Shown here: in pieces, positions 35,915 to 42,297 of the stretch
Layout of the letters: every line of letters starts with the position of its first letter
How positions within the stretch are numbered: position 1 is the stretch's first letter
Origin: an uncultured Bacteroidota bacterium
GTDB taxonomy: Bacteria > Bacteroidota > Bacteroidia > UKL13-3
NCBI GenBank assembly: GCA_903898215.1
Contig: CAIUEQ010000288.1
Location: 1-42,297 of the forward strand
DNA: 42,297 nt
Reading direction: 5' to 3'
The notes under the pieces: model-generated
What the model was told of the DNA's origin: nothing
What the model saw: only the letters and a program-made list of their open reading frames with translations
Database searches by the model: none
Program-made: the position numbers and the translations under genes

Positions 35915-36011
35915 TGTCAGTTCGAGTTTATCGAGAACATGTTCTAATGAGCTCAATGCTTCAAAATTGCAATGTCTCTTCCAATAACTATCGCGACCGC
36001 TCGACAAGACA
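35915..36011. repeat. Remnant of a TCAGTTCGAG-type intergenic repeat
   Basis: TGTCAGTTCGAGTTTATCGA (35915-35934) and CGCTCGACAAGACA (35998-36011) resemble the ends of a repeat with TCGAG motifs that I recall from other Bacteroidota intergenic regions. The copy is degenerate and contains no gene. Confidence 0.4.
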
Positions 36012-36012
36012 T

Positions 36013-36234
36013 TTATTGAATACTTGAAATAAAAGTTGCCAATGATATTTCATAATACTTGCAAAGTGCATCAATAGTTGAAATGGAAAGATTTGTTTTG
36101 TTGGTTTCTATTCTACCAATATGAATTCCTGTGTCAAAATAAACTTGTTCTTGGGTCAGTCCTTTCTCCTCTCTTATTTTTTTAAAAGATTTTCCAATTG
36201 CCTTTAATAGCTTATCGTTTCTGACTTGCCCCAT
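36013..36234 (-). CDS. Small XRE-family helix-turn-helix regulator
   Basis: A 73-residue single-domain DNA-binding protein. The five-helix Cro/C1 fold is visible: IGKSFKKIREEKGLTQEQVY (helices 1-2), the recognition segment DTGIHIGRIETNKTNLSIST, and IDALCKYYEISLATFIS (helices 4-5). Such short XRE proteins usually repress neighbouring mobile or accessory genes. It is divergent from the small ORF at 36364 and lies at the left edge of the segment bounded by two identical terminator copies. Targets are not known. Confidence 0.88.
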   Translation of the reverse strand: MGQVRNDKLLKAIGKSFKKIREEKGLTQEQVYFDTGIHIGRIETNKTNLSISTIDALCKYYEISLATFISSIQ

Positions 36235-36363
36235 TCAGCAGGCAAACTGAATATTATCTCTGATTTTATTAATGACGTATTTGCCATTATCATATTAATT
36301 GCTTTAGTTTGAATTTCTAACCTGTAATAAATTAATCAATTAAATAAATTGAGAACTTTTGTT

Positions 36364-36507
36364 ATGACAAAAATTGAACTAAATAAACTAAATCGAATTG
36401 GTAATAGAATTTTTACCAATCCAACATTAGGGAAAAGTTTCAAACCTTCCAGAATTAACATGATATCTGGTAATACTCTTAGGGGTTTTCATTTAATCAA
36501 TAAATAA
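36364..36507 (+). CDS. Short ORF, probably the 5' part of a frameshifted gene
   Basis: A 47-codon ORF (MTKIELNKLNRIGNRIFTNP... ending GFHLINK) that starts with ATG and ends at 36507. The next frame becomes open at 36504 and stays open through the ORF that ends at 37040. The two overlap by 4 bp with no intervening start codon, and the peptide reads on naturally (…HLINK / IKPGSSKILDKF…). The simplest view is one gene of about 225 codons broken by a single-base indel, or joined by frameshifting. No family recognised. Confidence 0.5.
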   Translation: MTKIELNKLNRIGNRIFTNPTLGKSFKPSRINMISGNTLRGFHLINK

Positions 36508-36635
36508 AACCTGGTTCTTCAAAGATTCTTGACAAATTTCATGAAACACATTATGAAGATATTTTTAATGCTTTAAAAAAAATCAAATCTGAAAAAGACC
36601 TAAAAATCTTTTCAGAAAAATATCGAAATATATTA

Positions 36636-37040
36636 TTGAATTTGTTGCGTAAGAATATAAAACATGAGCAACTTAAATCATTTAATAAAACACGAAAAGT
36701 TCTCGATTTATATTTTGAGCACTTAGTTGCATTGGATAGCAGATTTACAAAAACTGAAAGAGAAAAACTTTCTGGTCTTTTGTTTCTTCCTTTGGATAGC
36801 TGGATTATCAAAAACGATTTTGTATTTTCTAGTAGTGAACGAAAAGAGTTGAAATTAAACATGAATTACACTTTTTCATGTATTAGAACCCTAGAGCATT
36901 ATTACGAAATTCAGAACTACCTAAAAGAAAATTTGAAAGGATTAGAACACCGAATATACTTCGACCTGTTTTGGAAATCCCAATATAAAAACACAAATGC
37001 CAAAAATCTTATTGAACTTCATTTTAGAAAAATTAAATAA
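36636..37040 (+). CDS. Unknown protein, 3' part of a possibly frameshifted gene
   Basis: The first ATG in this frame is at 36636 (134 codons), but the frame is open from 36504 and the upstream residues (KFHETHYEDIFNALKKIKSE...) look like real helical protein with no start codon. I therefore think the true product includes this upstream part and perhaps the 47-codon ORF before it. The protein is Lys/Glu-rich and mainly helical, with no signal peptide, membrane span or known motif. It lies with two membrane-protein genes between duplicated terminators, in DNA with many ATA and AGA codons compared with the housekeeping genes. Function unknown. Confidence 0.55.
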   Translation: MNLLRKNIKHEQLKSFNKTRKVLDLYFEHLVALDSRFTKTEREKLSGLLFLPLDSWIIKNDFVFSSSERKELKLNMNYTFSCIRTLEHYYEIQNYLKENLKGLEHRIYFDLFWKSQYKNTNAKNLIELHFRKIK

Positions 37041-37088
37041 TAAAACTACACTTAAAACTATTAAACTTTAATCACTAAAAATAAAATT

Positions 37089-37646
37089 ATGGATAAGTAT
37101 TTAAACAATGTACTAGATCAAGTAAAACAAGTAATTGCTAGTAATGAGAAAATAGAGAATGTTCAAAAAGGAGAAAAACGCTATAATATAGAAGATAATC
37201 ATCTTTTAATAATTGGGGTAATAATTTTCATAATAGGAATTTTTGTGATGGTTAATGCAAACAAAACATTGTCAATTGATGAAGTTCTTGCAATTAAACG
37301 ATCACATCCATATGATGAATCGGGCAGAGCAACTTTAAATGAAATTAAAGATAATAAATCAACTGGAATAATAATTGGAATGTTAATTTCTATTGTTGGA
37401 TTGATTCCATTTTATATAATAAGCATTAATAAACCAAAAATCTATGTTAGAACTGATTTAAAAAAGGTTATTATAGTAAACAAAATTAACCCACTTGGTG
37501 CGACTAGCGCATTAAGAATGACATCTTCAACTATACTTATTGATGACATCACAAATATTAACGAAGAAGGACAAAATTTATTAATTAATACAAAACTCGG
37601 GGAGTCTTTCATAGTTGAAAAAACAGCAAAAAATCTTTTTATATAA
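37089..37646 (+). CDS. Unknown protein with two transmembrane helices
   Basis: A 185-residue protein. A charged N-terminal 35 residues precede helix 1 (HLLIIGVIIFIIGIFVMV), an outer loop of about 45 residues with SIDEVLAIKRSHPYDESGR, and helix 2 (IIIGMLISIVGLIPFYIISI). A beta-rich C-terminal domain (about 115-185) contains YVRTDLKKVIIVNK and SSTILIDDITNINEEGQN, somewhat like a small PH-type cytoplasmic domain; that comparison is tentative. It is followed after 3 bp by another membrane-protein gene, so the two are one unit. No known family was recognised. Confidence 0.72.
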   Translation: MDKYLNNVLDQVKQVIASNEKIENVQKGEKRYNIEDNHLLIIGVIIFIIGIFVMVNANKTLSIDEVLAIKRSHPYDESGRATLNEIKDNKSTGIIIGMLISIVGLIPFYIISINKPKIYVRTDLKKVIIVNKINPLGATSALRMTSSTILIDDITNINEEGQNLLINTKLGESFIVEKTAKNLFI

Positions 37647-37649
37647 ACG

Positions 37650-38063
37650 ATGTTTAATAAAACAAGCATAATCATCTTATCGATTATTGCAATATCAATC
37701 TTCCTAAACTGGAGAACAATTGTCACTGATAATTATCCTTTGCCATCAAAAGATTCTTATTGGCAAATTGGTTTAATCACTTTTGAAGGCGTGTTGAGTA
37801 TAATTACTACGCTCATTCTAATTGCCTTTTTTATACTAGGAAGTAAAAATGAATTCTTCAAAACAAATTCCTTAACTATAATTATTTGTTATGGACTTTT
37901 CAACCTTTTAATGGCTTCATTATTATACTTTAATTTAGATAATAATCGTACAATGTGGGGGTCACAAAAATATTATCCAGGGAATGGTTTGCACATATTT
38001 ACAATTTCAACATTCATTTTAGTTGTATTATGTCTTTTTGAGGGAAATAAAAGGAAGAGTTAA
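37650..38063 (+). CDS. Unknown four-helix membrane protein
   Basis: A 137-residue protein with about four hydrophobic helices: IIILSIIAISIFLNW, FEGVLSIITTLILIAFFIL, LTIIICYGLFNLLMASLLYF and LHIFTISTFILVVLCLF. A loop between helices 3 and 4 carries NNRTMWGSQKYYPGNG. It begins 3 bp after the preceding membrane-protein gene and ends 36 bp before the second copy of the 37-bp terminator. No recognised family; a partner role with its neighbour is likely from spacing alone. Confidence 0.7.
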   Translation: MFNKTSIIILSIIAISIFLNWRTIVTDNYPLPSKDSYWQIGLITFEGVLSIITTLILIAFFILGSKNEFFKTNSLTIIICYGLFNLLMASLLYFNLDNNRTMWGSQKYYPGNGLHIFTISTFILVVLCLFEGNKRKS

Positions 38064-38099
38064 TTCCTTGAAAAGCAAATTTTTGTTAAACTAAAAACT

Positions 38100-38136
38100 A
38101 AAATCCTCAAAGCAATTGTTTTGGGGATTTTTTTAT
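38100..38136 (+). terminator. Terminator; copy 2 of the 37-bp duplicated sequence
   Basis: Identical over 37 bases to the terminator after icd (35836-35872), including the hairpin and seven-T run. It follows the last membrane-protein gene of the accessory segment. Confidence 0.85.
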
Positions 38137-38147
38137 GCAAACTATTT

Positions 38148-38292
38148 GGGCTAAAGCCCTTCTTACATATTCGTTTCTCTATTCCACGACCTAAAGGTCG
38201 TGGCAATTATTTCAAATATTAATTTCCAATATTATATAGCCCCGTGCTTTAGCGCGGGGTATAAAATTGAAATTATAATCGGGCTTTAGCCC
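38148..38292. repeat. Array of four palindromes with TAAA/TTTA loops (REP-like)
   Basis: Four short hairpins: GGGCTAAAGCCC (38148-38159), CCACGACCTAAAGGTCGTGG (38184-38203), CCCCGTGCTTTAGCGCGGGG (38240-38259) and GGGCTTTAGCCC (38281-38292). The first and last are reverse complements, so the whole 145 bp is bounded by inverted ends, and each loop is TAAA or its complement. The gap 38064-38379 holds this array and terminator copy 2 and no gene. Confidence 0.88.
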
Positions 38293-38352
38293 AAAATATT
38301 TCTCAAATTTTTCTATTCGCATACTTTTCCTTTTTTGATTTTCCTGAGAGTG

Positions 38353-38360
38353 TATCTTTG
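38353..38360 (+). promoter_or_regulatory. Possible -7 box for the CtpA-type protease gene
   Basis: TATCTTTG matches the Bacteroidota TAnnTTTG box and lies 19 bp before the ATG. A TTTG is present upstream (38334-38337), but the gap is only 15 bp, so the assignment is partial. Confidence 0.35.
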
Positions 38361-38379
38361 ACCCGAATTATAAAAGAAC

Positions 38380-39984
38380 ATGAATTTGAATAACAAGTGG
38401 CAACCATTTATATACGGAATATTAATTGCAGCAGGGATATTGTTGGGCGTTTGGCTAAAACCTTCAGGAAATATCCGAACCATCATCAACGGAAAAAACA
38501 AGATCAGTGAGGTCATCAATATCATCAATGAGGCTTATGTTGATACGGTGAATATTGATCAGCTGGAAGAAAAAACCATCAACGAAATGCTTACTCAACT
38601 CGATCCGCATTCGGTATATATTCCTGCAAAAGACCTGCAACAAGCCAACGAACAGTTAGAAGGAAATTTTGATGGCATTGGTGTTGAATTCAGCATTATG
38701 AACGATACCATCATGGTTGTTGCGGCAATAAATGGAGGACCATCGCAAGAATTAGGAGTGAGAGCCGGAGATAGAATTATTGCTGTTGAAGGAAAAAGTG
38801 TTGCTCATGTAAACATCACCAACAAAAAAGTTTTTAAACTCCTTCGCGGTCCAAAAGGCACTCAGGTAAAAATAGAAATTTATCGTCCTGATGCACATTC
38901 AAAAATTGCTTATACCATTAAACGTGGAACCATTCCTATTTATAGTGTAGATGTGAACATGATGCTGAATAATGAAACCGGGTACATTAAAATCAGTCGC
39001 TTTGCAGCAACCACACATAAAGAATTTATTGAAGCAATTTCAAACTTAAAAAAACAAAATCTTAAAAATTTAATCATTGATTTGAGAGGAAATCCCGGAG
39101 GATATTTAACAGCCGCTACTGAACTTGCTGATGAATTTTTAGATGACAAAAAATTGATCGTTTATACACAAGGACGAACACAACCACGACAAGATTATAA
39201 AGCCGAAAAAGACGGAAATTTTGAACAGGGAAAATTGATATTATTGATTGATGAAGGGTCGGCAAGTGCAAGTGAAATTTTAAGCGGAGCCATTCAGGAT
39301 TGGGATCGCGGTTTGGTAATAGGAAGACGATCATTCGGAAAAGGTTTGGTGCAGGAGCCATTTGAATTACATGACGGATCAGCATTGCGTTTAACTATTG
39401 CTCGTTATTATACTCCTTCAGGAAGATGCATTCAGAAAACTTATAAAAATGGTTTCGATGAATATGAACACGAATTATTAAAACGTTATGAAGATGGGGA
39501 ATTGGAAGATTCGTCAAAACTAAGATCAGGCGATACCATTAATTTTCATACCGACAAAGGTCGTGTGGTGCATGCTGGAGGAGGCATTACTCCCGATATT
39601 TTTGTTCCTCTCGACACCACCTATTCATCTTCATTCATCACACAAATTTTATCGAATAATTTATTAAATCAATTTTCATATACATATACAGATAAGCATC
39701 GTTTAGAATTAAAAAAATATGTTGATGCAAAACAATTTAATAAACAGTTCAATGACAAAATATTTGACGAGTTTGTATCTTATACTCTAACAAAAAATGT
39801 AGTAGCAGGTAAGGGTGAAATTGACCGATCGAGAGAATATATCGGCACACATTTGAAAGCCTTAGTTGCTCGTCAATTATGGAGAGACCAAGGATATTTT
39901 ACGATAATCAGCACAACTGATAAAACAATTCAAAAGGCATTATCTGTTTTAGGTAATTATGAAAAGATGTTGAGTAAGAAATAG
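38380..39984 (+). CDS. Carboxy-terminal processing protease (S41 family)
   Basis: Membrane-anchored periplasmic protease of 534 residues. An N-terminal anchor (FIYGILIAAGILLGVWL) is followed by the S41 helical cap (INEAYVDTV), a PDZ domain (about 85-175, FDGIGVEFSIMND, LRGPKGTQVKI) and the catalytic core: LIIDLRGNPGGYL, the nucleophile Ser in DEGSASASEIL (around 293-299) and the general-base Lys in RRSFGKGLVQ. YYTPSGRCIQK is also typical. A C-terminal extension of about 170 residues is common in Bacteroidota members. Probably processes envelope proteins at the C-terminus; substrates unknown. Transcribed alone, convergent with moeA. Confidence 0.93.
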   Translation: MNLNNKWQPFIYGILIAAGILLGVWLKPSGNIRTIINGKNKISEVINIINEAYVDTVNIDQLEEKTINEMLTQLDPHSVYIPAKDLQQANEQLEGNFDGIGVEFSIMNDTIMVVAAINGGPSQELGVRAGDRIIAVEGKSVAHVNITNKKVFKLLRGPKGTQVKIEIYRPDAHSKIAYTIKRGTIPIYSVDVNMMLNNETGYIKISRFAATTHKEFIEAISNLKKQNLKNLIIDLRGNPGGYLTAATELADEFLDDKKLIVYTQGRTQPRQDYKAEKDGNFEQGKLILLIDEGSASASEILSGAIQDWDRGLVIGRRSFGKGLVQEPFELHDGSALRLTIARYYTPSGRCIQKTYKNGFDEYEHELLKRYEDGELEDSSKLRSGDTINFHTDKGRVVHAGGGITPDIFVPLDTTYSSSFITQILSNNLLNQFSYTYTDKHRLELKKYVDAKQFNKQFNDKIFDEFVSYTLTKNVVAGKGEIDRSREYIGTHLKALVARQLWRDQGYFTIISTTDKTIQKALSVLGNYEKMLSKK

Positions 39985-40022
39985 ACTACTTTCATAATTT
40001 AGAATTTCAGAATCATCTTTTC

Positions 40023-40146
40023 AGATTCCTCACTTTGTTCGGAATGACAAGCAATTTTATGAGAGGTGGTATTGGCGGGCGCATTGCGTCCGCCAATACC
40101 ACTAAATATTCAGAGATTTTGTCATTCCGAACAAAGTGAGGAATCT
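40023..40146. repeat. Palindromic MITE/REP-like element, copy 2
   Basis: A 124-bp element with perfect 27-bp inverted ends (40023-40049 and 40120-40146, left end AGATTCCTCACTTTGTTCGG) and an internal hairpin at 40066-40102 (stem GTGGTATTGGCGGGCGCA, one mismatch). Same family as 33103-33224; the copies also share bases just past the right end (TAAACTTGAAT). It again lies between convergent genes. Confidence 0.9.
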
Positions 40147-40194
40147 AAACTTGAATGATGAAAAAGCTCTAATAAAAAAATTTGCTTTTGCTTT

Positions 40195-41385
40195 TCATTT
40201 CAAAAAAGGAAGGAGATGCACTTCCACATCTTCATTTTGTTTTACTAATTCAACATCCTTATCAATATAAATAAACCCATCAGCATCGGCAAAAGAACGA
40301 AGCATATTAGAATCTTGTCTTTCTAATTCTACCACACCACCATCGATAATTTGTGCGCGAATAAAAATAGATTTGCCAACTTTTTTTGTGATCTGATTGA
40401 GCGATTTTAGTTTCACTTTTGTTAAGGAAACATTTTTAAATCCTTGCATTTGTTTAATTGCCTCAAGCACATATTCGTAAAAACAAACCAATGCTGATGC
40501 TGGATTTCCCGGTAAGGCAAATATTATTTTATTGCCAAACTTTCCTGCAAATACAGGCATTCCCGGCTTTTGTAATACTTTATAAAAAATGGTTTCCACA
40601 CCACAAGCTTTCATTGCTTCAAAAGCAAAATCATATTTCCCAACTGAAATTCCTCCTGTAAGCAAAACAATATCTGAATCAGCTAAACATGAGTTTATTT
40701 TCAAAGTCAACGCTTCCAAATCATCTTCCACTTTCAAACAATTTTTTACTTCGATATTGATTTGCTTCAAAGCTGAAAGAAGAGAAAATGAATTCGATTC
40801 AAACACTTTTCCATTTGTTAGCTCTTCTCCAACAGCAATTATTTCATTACCTGTAACGATGATTGAAACATTTGGTTTACGAAATATCTTTACTTTATCA
40901 ATTCCCAATGAAGTTATAAAACCAATTGATGCAGGATTTAAAATAGTTAACTTTTTAAGAGCAATTTCGCCTTTGAGTATTTGAGTACCTTTTTTGCGAA
41001 TGCAATCTCCGTGTTTTATTTTTTCGTGTAAAAACAATAGGCCATTCTTCTCCTCTACTTTCTCCTGAACAATAATAGAATTGGCACTTTGAGGAACTGA
41101 TGCTCCGGTAAATATCCTGACTGATTGTCCGGGTTTGAGAACGATAGTTGAATCATCACCGGCTTTAATTTCTCCAACTATTTCAAATTGATTATGATTA
41201 AGATCCGTTCCTGAATTTATTGCATAACCATCCATTGAAGATTGGTCGAAAGATGGCAAATCAATTGGCGATAAAATATCTTCGGCAATCACACAATTTA
41301 ATGCATACAAAATATTTACCTCTACAATATCTGCAAGATGAATATTTTCTGATAATAAATTTTTCGCTTCTTCAACTGTAACCAT
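40195..41385 (-). CDS. moeA: Molybdopterin molybdenumtransferase
   Basis: Inserts molybdate into adenylylated molybdopterin. The 396-residue protein has the MoeA layout: an N-terminal domain with LPSFDQSSMDGYAI, a beta domain with RIFTGASVPQSANSIIVQE, the MPT-binding domain with IIVTGNEI, LLTGGISVGKYDF and ALPGNPASALVCFYEYVL, then a C-terminal beta domain. GGxSxGxYD and PGNP are the family signatures. Its ATG shares one base with the stop codon of the upstream TSUP transporter gene (TAATG), so the two are coupled. No other molybdenum-cofactor gene is in the window. Confidence 0.95.
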   Translation of the reverse strand: MVTVEEAKNLLSENIHLADIVEVNILYALNCVIAEDILSPIDLPSFDQSSMDGYAINSGTDLNHNQFEIVGEIKAGDDSTIVLKPGQSVRIFTGASVPQSANSIIVQEKVEEKNGLLFLHEKIKHGDCIRKKGTQILKGEIALKKLTILNPASIGFITSLGIDKVKIFRKPNVSIIVTGNEIIAVGEELTNGKVFESNSFSLLSALKQINIEVKNCLKVEDDLEALTLKINSCLADSDIVLLTGGISVGKYDFAFEAMKACGVETIFYKVLQKPGMPVFAGKFGNKIIFALPGNPASALVCFYEYVLEAIKQMQGFKNVSLTKVKLKSLNQITKKVGKSIFIRAQIIDGGVVELERQDSNMLRSFADADGFIYIDKDVELVKQNEDVEVHLLPFLK

Positions 41386-42119
41386 TATGTGATAACTAAT
41401 TTAACGCATGCAAATACGAGTACAATACTTAAAATATATTTTAAAACAACAATATTAAAACGACTGCTGCCGTAATACGCTCCGGCAGTGCCACCAATTA
41501 TTCCAACCGCAGCCCAAATATAAATTTGAGACGAAATATTTTCGAGAGATGAAAATGCTCCTGCAATTCCGGAAAGAGAATTCAGGAAAATAAATACCGC
41601 TGACACCGCAGCCGTTTCTTTCATTTTTGCCCAATGCAATAACAATAAAACGGGACTCAATAAAATCCCTCCACCAATACCAATCATTCCGGATATCAAT
41701 CCAATAATTCCACCAATAAATAATGCTAAAAGAATATTTACTTCATTTATTTTTTCGCTATCAGATTTACCAAATAATCCAATCAATCTGAGTATCGCTA
41801 AAAATAAACAAGCTGCTAAAATAATTTTATACGTATGTACATCGATATGAATTTTTGCACCAATAAATGATAATGGAATAGATGTGATAATAAACGGCAA
41901 TAATAATTTCCATCTAAAATAACCTTGTCGGTAATATTGAAAAAATGCAATTGCCGAAACAAAAATATTGAGAATTAATGCGGATGGTTTCATCATCAAA
42001 GGGCTTATCCCGAAAATTACCATAAGCGCCAAATATCCACTGGCACCTCCATGTCCAACCGATGCATATAAAAATGCAACGATGGCAATAAGTAAAATAA
42101 AAATAATTTCAGATGCCAT
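41385..42119 (-). CDS. TSUP (TauE/SafE) family transporter
   Basis: Integral membrane protein of 244 residues from the start chosen at MASEIIFILLIA (ATG at 42119). The frame is open for another 30 codons upstream, but that part comes from repeat-like intergenic sequence and adds no family-like residues. It shows the two TSUP half-repeats: AFLYASVGHGGASGYLALM near the N-terminus and GLISGMIGIGGGILLSPVLLL in the middle, each with the Gly-rich motif, and about eight helices. Family members move sulfite, organosulfonates or other small anions. The one-base overlap with moeA suggests a link to molybdenum or sulfur metabolism, but the substrate is not known. Confidence 0.9.
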   Translation of the reverse strand: MASEIIFILLIAIVAFLYASVGHGGASGYLALMVIFGISPLMMKPSALILNIFVSAIAFFQYYRQGYFRWKLLLPFIITSIPLSFIGAKIHIDVHTYKIILAACLFLAILRLIGLFGKSDSEKINEVNILLALFIGGIIGLISGMIGIGGGILLSPVLLLLHWAKMKETAAVSAVFIFLNSLSGIAGAFSSLENISSQIYIWAAVGIIGGTAGAYYGSSRFNIVVLKYILSIVLVFACVKLVIT

Positions 42120-42160
42120 TTTAAAAATTGTATTCGGTAAAAATAAGTTAAAAATATTAA

Positions 42161-42297
42161 CCACAAGGTTCGCTAAGTTTACGCAAATTACGCTAAGAAA
42201 ATAATTCAAACTTTGCGCTCATTGATTGTTTCTCTTGAGTCATTGCGGTAAAAAGTCTCAGTATATTTCTCGCTGATTTACGCTGAAAAATTCTGCG
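42161..42297. repeat. Degenerate CGCTAAG/CGCTGA-type intergenic repeat at the window edge
   Basis: CCACAAGGTTCGCTAAG, a second CGCTAAG (42191-42197), TTTACGC and ATTACGC spacers, then CGCTGATTTACGCTGA (42271-42286). Such short tandem CGCTAAG/TTACGC units are frequent between genes in Bacteroidota. The region continues past the window; no gene is visible in it. Confidence 0.55.

Noticed and set aside
35836-38136. Integrative element with att sites
   Set aside because: The direct repeat fits, but there is no integrase, recombinase or tRNA target, so it is reported only as a bounded segment.
38148-38292. CRISPR array
   Set aside because: The four units are different palindromes with irregular gaps, not identical repeats with spacers, and no cas gene is present.
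40023-40146. Insertion sequence
   Set aside because: Inverted ends are present but the element is 124 bp with no transposase frame, so it can only be a non-autonomous element or structural repeat.
42120-42209. Longer start for the TSUP transporter (30 extra codons from 42209)
   Set aside because: The extra part lies in CGCTAAG/TTACGC repeat sequence and does not fit the family's N-terminus; MASEIIFILL at 42119 does.

Overview
The window is a 42.3-kb AT-rich piece of a Bacteroidota chromosome, probably a free-living, pigmented member of the Chitinophagales/Sphingobacteriales/Saprospirales type. The evidence is a secreted metalloprotease with a type IX secretion (T9SS) C-terminal sorting domain, several Bacteroidota-style lipoproteins and large outer-membrane proteins, TTTG-N19-TAnnTTTG promoters, weak Shine-Dalgarno sequences, a fused CrtYcd lycopene cyclase, and dispersed palindromic repeats typical of the phylum. 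I saw no rRNA or tRNA gene, CRISPR array, transposase or integrase.

Layout. (1) 1-2.9 kb: the 3' end of aroA, a lipoprotein and a secreted protein of unknown role, and aroC (shikimate pathway). (2) 3.1-8.8 kb: an M43-type T9SS protease, topA, a SirB1-like transglutaminase-fold protein and a PhnA-domain protein. (3) 8.8-15.8 kb, minus strand: a nine-gene carotenoid operon, in transcription order a B12-binding MerR regulator, crtI, crtB, a secreted unknown, idi, an SRPBCC protein, crtZ, crtYcd and a glycosyltransferase. Start/stop overlaps are tight. A consensus promoter lies just upstream of the regulator gene, overlapped by a perfect 10-bp inverted repeat that could be its operator. The predicted product is zeaxanthin or a glycosylated form of it; no GGPP synthase is present here. 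(4) 16-20.7 kb, minus: fabD and an orphan six-PAS/one-GAF histidine kinase. (5) 20.9-24.4 kb, minus: a 795-residue exported protein made of about 33 short aromatic/FP repeats (the most novel-looking protein here), a neighbouring lipoprotein, and a PTPS/QueD-family enzyme. (6) 24.6-32.9 kb, plus: hldD, a large polytopic NtrY-like histidine kinase with a TTG start, and a 1167-residue outer-membrane protein coupled to it by a TGATG overlap.

(7) 32.9-42.3 kb: a serine-hydrolase-like lipoprotein that has lost its catalytic Lys and Tyr; eukaryotic-type isocitrate dehydrogenase; a small accessory segment (XRE regulator, an apparently frameshifted gene, two membrane proteins) lying between two identical 37-bp terminator-like repeats; a palindrome array; a CtpA-type protease; moeA; and a TSUP-family transporter. 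Two convergent intergenic regions carry copies of the same roughly 123-bp element, with 27-bp inverted ends around an internal hairpin.

Most genes are ordinary chromosomal functions. The features worth following are the repeat protein with its lipoprotein partner, the light/B12-type control region of the carotenoid operon, the double-mutant hydrolase, the segment between duplicated terminators, and dispersed-repeat sequence found in frame inside aroA and aroC.
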